The notes: generated by a model not told the origin, from the sequence alone. Positions 9,516 through 17,861 are shown, counted from the stretch's first letter. The stretch is 64,000 nt of DNA from Pusillimonas minor (GCF_014237865.1 NZ_JACJUU010000006.1:1-64000); one strand, 5' to 3'. Translations and numbers: made by a program.

Positions 9516-11731
9516 GCGCCATACCAGAACAGGAGCTCGTGCCGATTCTCGAAGGCTGGCTGGAGGCCATTCTGGCTGTGGCGGCCCACTATCATCTCGC
9601 CGTTTCGCGCGAGCGTCTGCGCGTCAGCGCCAGTTGGAGCGGTTCCGGACAGTTGCGGGCCGCGCTGCGCGAAACGGCGAGACAGGCCGGACTGCAGTTG
9701 CGCTGGGTGCGGCCGCGGCTGAGCGGTCTCACGTCCTGGCGTCTGCCCATTGCGGTGGAGCTGCGTGACGGCCAGGTCGGCGTCATTACGGCAATGTCCC
9801 AGCAGGAGCTGCAGATCGTCTTCAGCGGCGACGAGGGGCTGGCCACCACGGTGGCGACCGAAGCGCTGCAGGCTTCGCTGGCCGCCGTAGCCGTGATGCG
9901 GCCGATCCGCTCCGCACCCGACGATCGCGTGGACCAGTACATCCGGCCGGTCGAGCGCCACTGGCTGCGCGGCATTGTATTTGCCGATCTTCGGCCGTAC
10001 GCTCATATTCTCGTCGCCTCCTTCGTTGCGAATCTGATGGCGCTGGCCAGCATCGCCTTCTCGATGCAGGTGTACGACCGGGTCGTGCCCGCGCAGTCGG
10101 AGTCGACCTTGTACGTGCTGTTCGGCGGCGTCGTCTTGGCCATTCTCCTTGCCTGGGTCATGCGTAATGCGCGTGTGACCATCATCGACGTGCTGGGCAA
10201 GAGGGCCGATCTGCGCATCTCCGACCGCGTGTTCGGCCATGCGCTCCGGTTGCGCAACACCGTACGGCCCAAGTCGACGGGCACTTTCGTATCGCAGGTG
10301 CGAGAGGTGGAGTCCGTACGCGACATGCTTACCTCCACGACGGTGACCGTGATTGCGGACCTGCCCTTTTTCTTATTGTTCTGCTTCATCTTCTGGCATA
10401 TTGCCGGCCCCCTGGTGTGGGTGCCCCTGGCTGCTTTTGCGATGCTGGTCGTGCCGAGCCTGCTGGCGCAGCGTCGTCTTCGCGCGCTGGCTCAGGCAAG
10501 CATGCGCGAATCCGCGCTGCGCAGCGCGATGCTCGTCGAGGCGATTCAGAGCATCGAGGACATCAAGCTGCTGCAGGCCGAGCCTCGTTTCCAGAACCAG
10601 TGGAATCATTACAACGCCGGCGAAGCCGAGGCCGGGCTCAAGCTGCGCAAGTTGATTCACGACCTGAACAACTGGTCGCAAACGGTGCAGGGCGCGGCCT
10701 TTGCGGTAGTCGTGTTTTTCGGTGCGCCCATGGTCATGACCGGAGAGATGAGCACGGGCGTGCTGGTGGCCGCGTCCATTCTGTCCACGCGCATGCTGGC
10801 GCCGCTGTCGGGCCTGACGCAGGTGCTGAATCGCTGGCAGCAGGCGCGCCTTGCTTCCGAGGGCCTGGACCAGCTGATGAAACTGCCCGTTGATCATGCC
10901 TCGACGGAAACCCGGGTGTATCGCCCCGCGTTACTGGGCCATTATGAACTGAAGCATACCCTGTTCAGCTACGACGGGCAGACCGCCGCGCTGCGGATTA
11001 AACAATTGGAAATCCGTCCCGGCGAACGCGTGGGCGTATTGGGGCGCAACGGCTCCGGGAAGTCGACGCTGCTGCAGGCATTATCGGGCCTGCTCGAGCC
11101 GCAGATGGGCAGCGTACTGCTTGACGGCGTGACGCTGGCCCAGATCGACCCGGCGGACGTGCGCCGCGACGTGGGCCTTCTGTCTCAGAACGCGCGGCTG
11201 TTCTTGGGCACTCTGCGCGAGAACATGCGATTGGGCGCCCCGCACGCGACTGACGAGGAACTCATCTCCGCCCTGAAAGCGGCCGGGGCTTGGCAATTCG
11301 TGCAGCGCCTTCCCAAGGGGCTGGATTATCCCGTCACCGAGGGCGGCCTGGGCCTATCGGGTGGCCAGCGCCATAGCCTCCTACTTGCACGTCTGCTCCT
11401 GCGCCGCCCCGCCGTGCTCTTGCTGGACGAGCCGACCGCCATGCTGGACGAGGCGGCCGAGCGGAACGTCATTGCACAGCTCAAAGAACTGGCTTCCGAC
11501 CGCAGCCTGATCGTGGCCACGCATCGTCCCGCCGTATTAGAGGCCGTTGACCGGATCCTCGTGCTGGACGCCGGCGCCGTCGTGCTGGACGGGCCGCGAG
11601 ACGATATCCTGGCGAAGCTGCGGCAAGGCGGCCTCAGGGCGCGCGGGCCGGCGGTGAAAGCTTCGCTTCAGGCGCGGGCCGAGCCTGAGTTCCGCGCCGC
11701 GCATGCTTCAGACAGCGGGGTGGCGCCATGA
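9512..11731 (+). CDS. LapB/HlyB-type ABC exporter with degenerate C39-like domain
   Basis: The 739-residue inner-membrane ATPase has three parts. Residues ~1-130 are a C39-peptidase-like domain without the catalytic cysteine, as in RTX and adhesin exporters that do not cleave a leader. Residues ~150-440 form the ABC transmembrane domain. Residues ~480-715 form the nucleotide-binding domain, with Walker A GRNGSGKST, signature LSGGQ, Walker B VLLLDEPTA and H-loop ATHRP. It should power adhesin export with the adjacent HlyD-like adaptor and TolC protein. It overlaps the flanking genes at ATGA junctions on both sides, which indicates a single operon. Family assignment is firm; the substrate is inferred from context. 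Confidence 0.93.
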   Translation: MSAIPEQELVPILEGWLEAILAVAAHYHLAVSRERLRVSASWSGSGQLRAALRETARQAGLQLRWVRPRLSGLTSWRLPIAVELRDGQVGVITAMSQQELQIVFSGDEGLATTVATEALQASLAAVAVMRPIRSAPDDRVDQYIRPVERHWLRGIVFADLRPYAHILVASFVANLMALASIAFSMQVYDRVVPAQSESTLYVLFGGVVLAILLAWVMRNARVTIIDVLGKRADLRISDRVFGHALRLRNTVRPKSTGTFVSQVREVESVRDMLTSTTVTVIADLPFFLLFCFIFWHIAGPLVWVPLAAFAMLVVPSLLAQRRLRALAQASMRESALRSAMLVEAIQSIEDIKLLQAEPRFQNQWNHYNAGEAEAGLKLRKLIHDLNNWSQTVQGAAFAVVVFFGAPMVMTGEMSTGVLVAASILSTRMLAPLSGLTQVLNRWQQARLASEGLDQLMKLPVDHASTETRVYRPALLGHYELKHTLFSYDGQTAALRIKQLEIRPGERVGVLGRNGSGKSTLLQALSGLLEPQMGSVLLDGVTLAQIDPADVRRDVGLLSQNARLFLGTLRENMRLGAPHATDEELISALKAAGAWQFVQRLPKGLDYPVTEGGLGLSGGQRHSLLLARLLLRRPAVLLLDEPTAMLDEAAERNVIAQLKELASDRSLIVATHRPAVLEAVDRILVLDAGAVVLDGPRDDILAKLRQGGLRARGPAVKASLQARAEPEFRAAHASDSGVAP

Positions 11732-12909
11732 GCACCAAGCCGCTCGCCGATCTTGACGATCTTGACGAAGTGCGCTACAGCGCGGCCGGGCGCGTGGCAT
11801 GGTGGCTGACCGCTTTTGTAATCGCGTTCTTTGCCTGGGCATGGTTTTTCGAGATCGAAGAGGTTTCGACCGGCGTGGGCAAGGTCATTCCCAGCTCGCG
11901 CGAGCAGCGCATTCAGTCGCTAGAAGGCGGCATCCTGGCACGCCTGGACGTACGCGAAGGGCAGATCGTGGAGAAAAACCAGGTTCTGGCGCAGCTCGAC
12001 CCCACCCGCGGAGAGTCCAGCGTAGAAGAGACGGCGGCACGCTACCGCGCGGCTCTGGCAAGCAGCGCCCGGCTTCGTGCCGAAGTCGACGGGGATGAAG
12101 AACCCGTTTTTCCGTCTGAGCTGGATGATTATCCCGAGCTGCGCAAGGCGGAGCTGGCCCTATTCAAATCCCGCCGCGGCAGCCTGAAGCAGTCCATGGC
12201 GAACCTGAATGAAGCGCTTGGCCTGGTGCGCAAAGAGCTGAACATCACTCAATCGCTTGTAAAGAGCGGTGCTGCCAGTAACGTGGAATTGATCCGCCTG
12301 CAGCGGCAGCGCGCCGAACTGGAGCTCAAGATCTCTGAAACCGAGACGAGCTACATGGTGCGAAGTCGCGAAGAGCTGGCAAAGTCGAACGCTGAAGTGC
12401 AGTCGCTGTCATCGGTCGTGCGGGGGCGAGCCGACACGCTGGAACGCATGACGCTTTATTCTCCCGTACGGGGCATTGTCAAGCACATCGAAGTCACGAC
12501 CATGGGCGGAGTCGTACCGCCCAACGGCTCTGTGATGACTATCGTGCCGCTGGACGATCAATTGCTGGTAGAGGCTAGGATTTCACCCCGCGATATCGCC
12601 TTCATTCACCCCGGCCAGGAGGCGCTCGTCAAGGTCACGGCCTACGATTACGCGATTTATGGCGGCTTGAAGGGCACGGTTGCAACCATTGCGCCCGACA
12701 CCCTGCGCGACGAGATCAAACCCGAAATCGTCTACTACCCTGTTTATGTCCGGACGGAGTCGGACGTACTGGTCAATAAGGCCGGGAAGCAGTTTCCCAT
12801 TGTCCCCGGCATGGTAACGACCGTCGATATCCGCACGGGAAGCAAGACGGTCTGGAATTATTTGACAAAGCCATTCAACAAGGCCGGCGAGGCGCTTCGA
12901 GAACGTTGA
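11728..12909 (+). CDS. HlyD/LapC-family periplasmic adaptor of the type I secretion system
   Basis: The 393-residue membrane fusion protein has a short cytoplasmic N-terminus and one transmembrane helix at about residues 25-45 (WWLTAFVIAFFAWAWFFEI). A first lipoyl half (GGILARLDVREGQIV) is followed by a long coiled-coil hairpin (~110-230), then the second lipoyl half and a beta-barrel domain (YSPVRGIVKHIEV, MTIVPLDDQLLVEA). It links the ABC exporter to the TolC-like channel. The ATG overlaps the exporter stop by 4 bp. Length and order match RTX/adhesin secretion adaptors. Confidence 0.93.
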   Translation: MSTKPLADLDDLDEVRYSAAGRVAWWLTAFVIAFFAWAWFFEIEEVSTGVGKVIPSSREQRIQSLEGGILARLDVREGQIVEKNQVLAQLDPTRGESSVEETAARYRAALASSARLRAEVDGDEEPVFPSELDDYPELRKAELALFKSRRGSLKQSMANLNEALGLVRKELNITQSLVKSGAASNVELIRLQRQRAELELKISETETSYMVRSREELAKSNAEVQSLSSVVRGRADTLERMTLYSPVRGIVKHIEVTTMGGVVPPNGSVMTIVPLDDQLLVEARISPRDIAFIHPGQEALVKVTAYDYAIYGGLKGTVATIAPDTLRDEIKPEIVYYPVYVRTESDVLVNKAGKQFPIVPGMVTTVDIRTGSKTVWNYLTKPFNKAGEALRER

Positions 12910-12949
12910 CGGCGGACATGCTTGATTCATGATTAGAGGATACTTATTT

Positions 12950-13396
12950 ATGAACATTGAGACGCGTATCGCCCGAGCGGCGAAGAATGTGATCCTGGCA
13001 TCGGGCCTGCTGGTCGCTGGTGCTTCCTGGGCAGCCAATCCCGTCGATCCGATCAGCAACCCCGAGAGCCTGGCCTATCCCGAAGTTCATATGGACCTGC
13101 CTGATTATGATGAGCCCTTCCAGAGAGCGGGGATCATGTTGGAACCACAACGCTTGAGTCAAATTGCGCCGGGCATGGCGGCCGAACAAGTTGTGACGCT
13201 GCTCGGATGGCCGCTGAACGAGGAAGGCGCGGCGCAAAGCCGACATTGGGACTACAACTTCACTTTCAAGATGCCCGGGTCGGGGCATTACCTCGTATGC
13301 CAGTACAAGGTGGTTCTAGACCAAGACCGTAAGCTCGAAAAAGCGTTCTGGCGGCGGCATCAATGCCTAGATATTGCCAATAGCGCGGTGCAATGA
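12950..13396 (+). CDS. Small exported BamE/OmlA-like protein at the end of the secretion operon
   Basis: The 148-residue protein has an N-terminal signal segment (ILASGLLVAGASWA). A C-terminal BamE/SmpA-like fold is suggested by IAPGMAAEQVVTLLGWP and by the WDYNFTF / CQYKVVLDQ strands, the usual pattern of BamE-domain proteins. I chose the ATG at 12950 because AGAGGA lies about ten bases upstream; an in-frame ATG at 12929 is the alternative. No lipobox cysteine follows the signal peptide, unlike true BamE. It lies 40 bp after the adaptor gene. It may help assemble or retain the adhesin or channel in the outer membrane, but that is inference. Confidence 0.75.
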   Translation: MNIETRIARAAKNVILASGLLVAGASWAANPVDPISNPESLAYPEVHMDLPDYDEPFQRAGIMLEPQRLSQIAPGMAAEQVVTLLGWPLNEEGAAQSRHWDYNFTFKMPGSGHYLVCQYKVVLDQDRKLEKAFWRRHQCLDIANSAVQ

Positions 13397-13456
13397 CTCT
13401 GATGTCAATAGTCGGACTGCGTTGTTTTGGTCCGGCCGCAGCGGATGGCCGTCGGT

Positions 13457-13480
13457 CATTCCGCCGCGCCTGGCGGAATG
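13457..13480 (+). terminator. Perfect 9-bp hairpin after the secretion operon
   Basis: CATTCCGCC and GGCGGAATG are perfect reverse complements separated by six bases, 60 bp beyond the BamE-like stop. No T-run follows, so it is a possible terminator or transcript-stabilising hairpin rather than a classic intrinsic terminator. Confidence 0.4.
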
Positions 13481-13625
13481 CGGGTCTCGCACAAGGCGCC
13501 TCGTTCTTTAGCCAATCCCGAAAGGCGACCAAGCCCCGCAAGCCGACGAACTCTGGTCGATCGACGAAGGAATATGGCAAAGCAAGTAGGAAGCGAATTT
13601 CGAAAAAAGGCGAGTTGGCCGCCCG

Positions 13626-13775
13626 CACAACCACTCGTCCGGGTCGACAGAACTGAGTCCGGCCGATATGAATCTGACCCAGCATCTCAAGAAGGCGCTG
13701 GCGCCGATTGATGTGCGGTTTCCAGACCATATCATTATGATGGCGACGGAGACGGTTTCGCTGGCTGAGCGGGGA
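13626..13775 (+). pseudogene. C-terminal fragment of a RadC/JAB-family (DUF2466) gene
   Basis: One frame reads HNHSSGSTELSPAD, then LTQHLKKALAPIDVRFPDHI and TVSLAERG. This is the conserved C-terminus of RadC-like proteins, whose metal-binding motif is HNHPSG...S..D. The proline of the motif is replaced by Ser. Nothing RadC-like is visible upstream of the His, and the frame reads past the family's usual end, so this is a ~50-codon relic. RadC-like genes are frequent passengers of integrated elements, so it may mark debris at the left side of the island. I see no gene in the rest of 13,397-13,934. Confidence 0.75.
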
Positions 13776-13934
13776 AGATGCGACGGCCTGAAAATCTGGC
13801 AGGGTGTTCCGACCTGCCTTCCCATTCAATGCTTCCCCTCCCCGACATTCTTAGACTTGATTCTCTGTAATTCGGCGATAAATAGGGCGCCAAGGTTAGG
13901 ATCCTGCAGCCGCCGTGACATGTAGGAGAAAAGA

Positions 13935-14555
13935 ATGAGGAAGTGCGACGTTTGCTGGATAGCCGTGTTATGCGGGTTTGTAGTGGCATTCTTTGGGTTG
14001 GCAGTGCTCCTCCACGGCTGGCCGTGGGCTACTGGCGAAGAAACGAACGCCCCAGCGATCACAGATTGGTTGACATCCATCGGTACGATTGGAGCGATTG
14101 CTATTTCTTTAGGAAGTCTTGCACGAATATAGAAACACCAGCGTCAAGAGAGGCTTACAACTCTAAAGGGCATGGCCTGGATTATTGACAACGCAATTAG
14201 TAATCTCGAATTTTCTACTCGTCAGATTTGCGATGAGCGCCTGTCTCACGACCAATACAACCCGGACGTTTTGAGAGGCTGCAGAAGCTCAGTCAACCAA
14301 GCACTTTCTAATCCGTACCATCAGCCACCATTCAGCGATTGCCTGCGAGACCTGAATATCACGTTGGACAAGCTACGATCAGGTTTAGCTACCCTCGACA
14401 GGGCCATCGCAGGCGACGCTGTCAGCAGTGCTAAGTTTCAAGCAGAAGTGAAAATGGCGGGAGAAGCCTTCAACAATGCCTTGTCTGCGCCGGTGTTTCA
14501 CGGTGTACCTAGGCCAATCACGGCTTATTGGGAATGGGGCGCCCTATCGGATTAA
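13935..14555 (+). pseudogene. Two-helix membrane protein gene interrupted by an in-frame amber stop
   Basis: The frame from 13935 encodes two hydrophobic helices (about residues 7-28 and 44-63) and stops at TAG 14130-14132 after LGSLARI. The same frame continues without another stop to 14555: KHQRQERLTTLKG runs directly into a soluble ~125-residue domain starting MAWIIDNAISNLE. A CAG-to-TAG change would explain this. AGGAGA sits upstream of the start. The region is visibly richer in A+T than its neighbours, which suggests foreign origin. I do not recognise the family. It is either a decayed gene or two products (a 65-residue membrane peptide and a re-initiated 127-residue protein at 14172). 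Confidence 0.6.
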
Positions 14556-15194
14556 CGGTTGACTCTGTCATCATAGTAGGGCCTTGTCAGGAATAAACCC
14601 TCCTCCTTGTGTCAAGATTGACAGACATCACACCGCTTCATCACAGCTTCCACTGATTCAGTAGCATGTGTCCCTCCGCCTATCGGCTGCGGGCCGGGCT
14701 GTCGTGCTTCGTATCAAGCCGCCTGCGGCGTCTTGCCCCTGCGCGCTTCCATCCCTCAAATTTCCACGCCTGCCGGCGCTGCGCGCTGCACCTGCCCTGG
14801 GCCGCTGGCCCAAGTAAGAGCCGCGCCGGGCGCGGCTGGGGGCGCTCGCCGCGCGGCTGCCGTGCGGGGTCATCGCTCGGGCGGGCCGCTGTTCCGTCTT
14901 CTGTGAGTTCCGTCGCCAAAACCGCCGACTGTATCACTGCGCTTCTCCCTCCAAGGGGTTCGCTTCGCCGGGTACTCACCCGGTCCCTGCGCTTCGCTTC
15001 GGGCTGCGGCTTCCGTTCCCGCCCCTTTCCGGTCGGCGCTACATGATCCAGATCGGCACGGCGACGGAACTCACGGAAGACGGCGGCAAGACCGGAGAGC
15101 CAGCGTAAACCCCACACGGCGGACTCACGTTCCGGCTCAAGAATCTTCGGATCCGGTCAGCTGAAAACCCGAAACCTCATTTGGAGATCAGATC
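14556..15194 (+). other. 639-bp non-coding, hairpin-rich leader before the DUF3560-ssb genes
   Basis: I see no convincing gene here; the open frames on both strands lack family resemblance and ribosome sites. From about 14,680 the sequence is very GC-rich and self-complementary. It includes AGCCGCGC/GCGCGGCT at 14819-14837, CCGGGT/ACCCGG at 14968-14983, and two 24-base arms at 14894-14917 and 15060-15083. It lies just ahead of the element's leading-region genes. A promoter, single-strand initiation region or oriT-proximal structure is plausible but not shown. Confidence 0.6.
14894..15083. repeat. 24-bp inverted repeat with one mismatch, 142-base spacer
   Basis: The segment 14894-14917 (starting CCGTCTTCTGTGAG) is the reverse complement of 15060-15083 (starting GGCGACGGAACTCAC) except at one position. 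The enclosed segment carries its own 6-bp hairpin. Long arms ahead of ssb-type genes recall the single-strand promoter (Frpo) architecture of conjugative leading regions; that link is inference. Confidence 0.8.
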
Positions 15195-16004
15195 ATGAAC
15201 ACCTATGAAGCGAAGCAGGCAGCACGGAAAGCAGCGTATCAGGCCAAGGCCGCACAGGCCGAACAACAGGCCGACGCAGCACACGCGCAGGCGCATGACA
15301 TGGCACAGGCCATCCCCTTTGGTCAGCCAATTCTGGTGGGCCATCACTCTGAACGTGGCGACCGCCGCTATCGGGGGCGCATCCAGCAGGGCTATGAAAA
15401 ATCCTTCGAACTGCAGAAAAAGGCCGAACACTACGCAGACAAGGCCGCAGCAGTAGGCAAGGGCGGCATTTCCAGCGATGACCCGCAGGCCATCGAAAAG
15501 CTGAAGGCAAAGCTGGCATCGTTGCAGGCATGGCAGGATGCCATGAAGAAATTGAATGGGGTTCTTCGCCGCCATGCCAAGGCCGAGCCGGAAACCCGCA
15601 TCAGCGCCCTGGTAGCCACTGGCCTGGTGGACGGTGCCCGCGCCCGCGAACTCATCAAACCCGACTTTATGGGCCGTATCGGTTTTGCCCCGTACCAACT
15701 GCAGAACAATAACGCCAACATTCGCCGCATTGCCCAACGCATCAAAGACCTGGAGAAAGTGGCTGACCGGCCCGAGTTTGAACGCAGCGGCCCCGGCTAC
15801 ACCTACCGCGAGGATCCGCAGGAAAACCGCGCCATGTTCTTGTTTGACGGCAAACCCGCCAAGGAAACGCGCGACTTGCTCAAGCGCCACGGATTCCGCT
15901 GGAGTCCCACACGCAGCGCCTGGGTGCGGCAACTGACCGGCAACGCCCAATGGGCCGCCATGGATTTCATGCGCGCCCTGGAACTCGCCCAGCGACAGCA
16001 ATAA
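15195..16004 (+). CDS. DUF3560 domain protein of the element's leading region
   Basis: This is a 269-residue hydrophilic protein. The DUF3560 core lies at about residues 40-110 (PFGQPILVGHHSERGDRRYR). A helical middle follows, and the C-terminal segment (RDLLKRHGFRWSPTRSAWVR) is common in plasmid proteins. GGAGATCAG upstream of the ATG is a good ribosome site. DUF3560 proteins are commonly encoded next to ssb and anti-restriction genes on conjugative plasmids and ICEs; the biochemical role is unknown. It is followed 66 bp later by ssb on the same strand, so both may be expressed early in a recipient. Confidence 0.85.
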   Translation: MNTYEAKQAARKAAYQAKAAQAEQQADAAHAQAHDMAQAIPFGQPILVGHHSERGDRRYRGRIQQGYEKSFELQKKAEHYADKAAAVGKGGISSDDPQAIEKLKAKLASLQAWQDAMKKLNGVLRRHAKAEPETRISALVATGLVDGARARELIKPDFMGRIGFAPYQLQNNNANIRRIAQRIKDLEKVADRPEFERSGPGYTYREDPQENRAMFLFDGKPAKETRDLLKRHGFRWSPTRSAWVRQLTGNAQWAAMDFMRALELAQRQQ

Positions 16005-16070
16005 GCCTTTCCTGTCTGGGCGGAGGGTCGCCCAGACATTCCCCCCGACTGACACAAAGGAGAAGTCACC

Positions 16071-16529
16071 ATGGCATCGTTGAACCGCGCCACTCTGATC
16101 GGCAACCTTGGCAAAGACCCCGAAGTCCGCTACACCGCAGAAGGTGCAGCCGTGTGCTCAGTGTCGATTGCTACGACTCACCAATGGAAGGACAAGGCCA
16201 CAGGCGAGCGCCGCGAAGAAACCGAATGGCACCGCGTCGTTTTCTATGGCCGACTGGCTGAAATTGCCGGTGAATATCTGCGCAAAGGCCGCACGGTATT
16301 CGTGGAAGGCCGCCTGAAAACCCGCAAGTGGCATGACGCAGACACGGGCACAGACCGCTACACCACGGAAATCATTGCAGACCAAATGCAGATGTTGGGC
16401 GGCAGGGAAACGGCCCAGGCTGACACCGCCCAGCCTGGGCCGGCAGCCCGCCCGAAAGGCCGCAGCAGCAAGGCGAAGGCACCCACTGCAACGCCTGACG
16501 AAATCGATACATCAGATATTCCATTCTAA
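16071..16529 (+). CDS. ssb: Single-stranded DNA-binding protein, plasmid type
   Basis: The 152-residue protein has an N-terminal OB-fold ([49 protein letters not shown]; residues 3-110), a Pro/Ala/Lys-rich linker and the canonical acidic tip ending DIPF. It coats single-stranded DNA during transfer and replication and recruits partner proteins through the tip. AAGGAG precedes the ATG. Its place next to the DUF3560 and SRAP genes fits the leading region of a conjugative element. It is presumably a second copy beside the chromosomal ssb, which is not in this window. Confidence 0.95.
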   Translation: MASLNRATLIGNLGKDPEVRYTAEGAAVCSVSIATTHQWKDKATGERREETEWHRVVFYGRLAEIAGEYLRKGRTVFVEGRLKTRKWHDADTGTDRYTTEIIADQMQMLGGRETAQADTAQPGPAARPKGRSSKAKAPTATPDEIDTSDIPF

Positions 16530-16580
16530 TCGACAGCCCACCACAGGCCGGGTAACATCGGCCTGGCGAAAACCGCGACT

Positions 16581-16604
16581 GGCCCGGCTTTGCCGGGCCT
16601 TGTT
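16581..16604 (+). terminator. Intrinsic-type terminator after ssb
   Basis: GGCCCGGC and GCCGGGCC form a perfect 8-bp stem with a three-base loop, followed by a short T-rich tail (TTGTTG), 52 bp after the ssb stop. The T-run is weak. Confidence 0.6.
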
Positions 16605-16645
16605 GCGTGTGTCGCCGCAATCCTCGCGCTGACCGACACAGATCA

Positions 16646-17320
16646 TTAAATCAGGCTGGACTGTCGCGGCGGTTCCAGCGGGATGGCATCGAATGCCGCA
16701 GCGGGCGGCAGAGTAAACAGCGCCTGCGCGTCGTCCTGGCTGCCGTTCAGCCATTGATCGACATCGGCCAGCTCAATCGGAATCACCGAGCGCTTATCCT
16801 GCGCGCCGACAGGTTTGGAGGGATCCGGCTTGTGCATCCTGTTCATCAGGGGATGAGCGTCCGCGTTCAGTGTGAGCATGGTATAGCTTTCCACCACTTC
16901 GCCGGTTTCCCGGCTGACCCAGGTATTCCACAAATCGGCCAGCCCCCAGGGCGCACCATCGGCGCGCCGGAACCGCCACCACACATTGCTGCCGCTTTCC
17001 CAACAGGGTTCATCGAAGGATTCCGCCGGAATGATGCAGCGCTGCCCCCGCGCCCAGGCTTGCCGGAAGGTAGGCTTTTGCGCCAATTCTTCCGCGCGTG
17101 CGTTGTTGGTGGAATAGGGCAGTTTGGCATCCTTGGCGAATGGCGGAATCAGCGCCCACTGGCCCACGACAAGTTCCCGCACCTGCTCGCCTGCACGAAT
17201 AAACGGCCCCATACCCCGGGGATGCACCTGTGGCCCCCAGAGCTTTGGCGGGTTCTGACGTCCTATATGCCAGTAGCGTTCAACAGCCGCCTGATCGGGT
17301 GTTACGTAGCGATTGCACAT
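16646..17320 (-). CDS. SRAP-domain (SOS response-associated, YedK/HMCES-like) protein
   Basis: The 224-residue protein starts MCNRY. The cysteine directly after Met is the SRAP catalytic residue that crosslinks to abasic sites in single-stranded DNA, which fixes the start at 17320; the open frame extends further upstream. Other family blocks are WALIPPFAKD, NNARAEEL (the Asn/Glu region), RCIIPAESFDE and TMLTLNADAHPLMNRMH with the conserved His. It protects exposed single-stranded DNA, a useful activity during conjugation and SOS. It is convergent with ssb. SRAP genes are common on conjugative elements. Confidence 0.92.
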   Translation of the reverse strand: MCNRYVTPDQAAVERYWHIGRQNPPKLWGPQVHPRGMGPFIRAGEQVRELVVGQWALIPPFAKDAKLPYSTNNARAEELAQKPTFRQAWARGQRCIIPAESFDEPCWESGSNVWWRFRRADGAPWGLADLWNTWVSRETGEVVESYTMLTLNADAHPLMNRMHKPDPSKPVGAQDKRSVIPIELADVDQWLNGSQDDAQALFTLPPAAAFDAIPLEPPRQSSLI

Positions 17321-17485
17321 AGAGAAATTCTCGCGTGTTTGCTGCGGGTGTGCAATGTCGGGTTTGCTCGTGCTGGGGCTGTTGGGGAGCATGTCAGAGC
17401 AGCTTTTGCTGCTAGTGCCGTGCAGTTCCCAGGCTGCGCCTGGGACCCTGTCCGGTGACGATGCCAGCCCGGTTCCTGGTCTGGC

Positions 17486-17541
17486 TGGGACCTTTAAGGC
17501 CTCAAATTCGCCTTCGCTCATTTGTGGCCTTAAAGGTCCCA
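17486..17541. repeat. Long inverted repeat (16 perfect bp, then 5 more after one mismatch)
   Basis: TGGGACCTTTAAGGCC (17486-17501) and its exact complement (17526-17541) are extended inward, after one mismatch, by CAAAT/ATTTG (17503-17507 / 17520-17524), leaving a 12-base loop. It could be a bidirectional terminator between trwC and the SRAP gene, or a protein- or recombinase-binding site. No T-run abuts it. Confidence 0.85.
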
Positions 17542-17672
17542 CACATGACGCACCCCTAGCGGGGTGGGGAGAAGGTTGTCTTTTCAGGCGCTTAGCGGTA
17601 ATCCGTTATGAACTGCCATGCAGGACAGAAAGTGCTACAGAATTGCATAAGGCATTGATTGGAAGGAGGAAG

Positions 17673-17696
17673 GGAAGGCCACGGGTGTGGCCTTCC
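17673..17696 (-). terminator. 10-bp perfect hairpin downstream of trwC
   Basis: GGAAGGCCAC and GTGGCCTTCC pair perfectly around a GGGT loop, about 165 bp beyond the trwC stop in its direction of transcription. On the minus strand the stem is followed by CTTCCTCCTTCC, not a U-run, so terminator function is uncertain. Confidence 0.45.
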
Positions 17697-17861
17697 GGGG
17701 CGTAGACGGTGGAATAAATTCTTTCCGCAGTTGTGGCGCTACATCTAGACGGCTGGCTTTATACACCTTCAGGACTTGCTGAGGGCATGCCAGCTGCAGC
17801 ATGGCTGAAACTGGACTACCCACCAATTACACATTGCCTGCAACCGGCCTGCACAATTGTG

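Larger units (their letters stand above)
17321..17861. other. 541-bp intergenic region between trwC and the SRAP gene
   Basis: No gene is recognisable. The region holds a long imperfect hairpin (17486-17541) and a short perfect one (17673-17696), both on the 3' side of the relaxase gene, and must also hold the SRAP promoter. GAGAATTTCTCT lies just upstream of the SRAP start and is itself nearly palindromic, so an operator there is possible. Confidence 0.6.

Noticed and set aside
13457-13480. GGCGGAAT motif as a possible attL (similar to part of tRNA-Phe)
   Set aside because: Only a few bases match the tRNA 3' region and they are explained by a local hairpin.
14130-14132. TAG as a recoded (pyrrolysine) codon
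   Set aside because: No pyl genes or known recoding context; a simple nonsense mutation is more likely.
14666-15117. Open frames on both strands in the GC-rich leader
   Set aside because: Arg/Ala/Ser-rich translations, no ribosome site and no family resemblance; the sequence is dominated by hairpins.
17313-17705. Plus-strand frame overlapping the SRAP start and the trwC-SRAP spacer
   Set aside because: It crosses the long hairpin, has no protein-like pattern and conflicts with the well-supported SRAP gene start.
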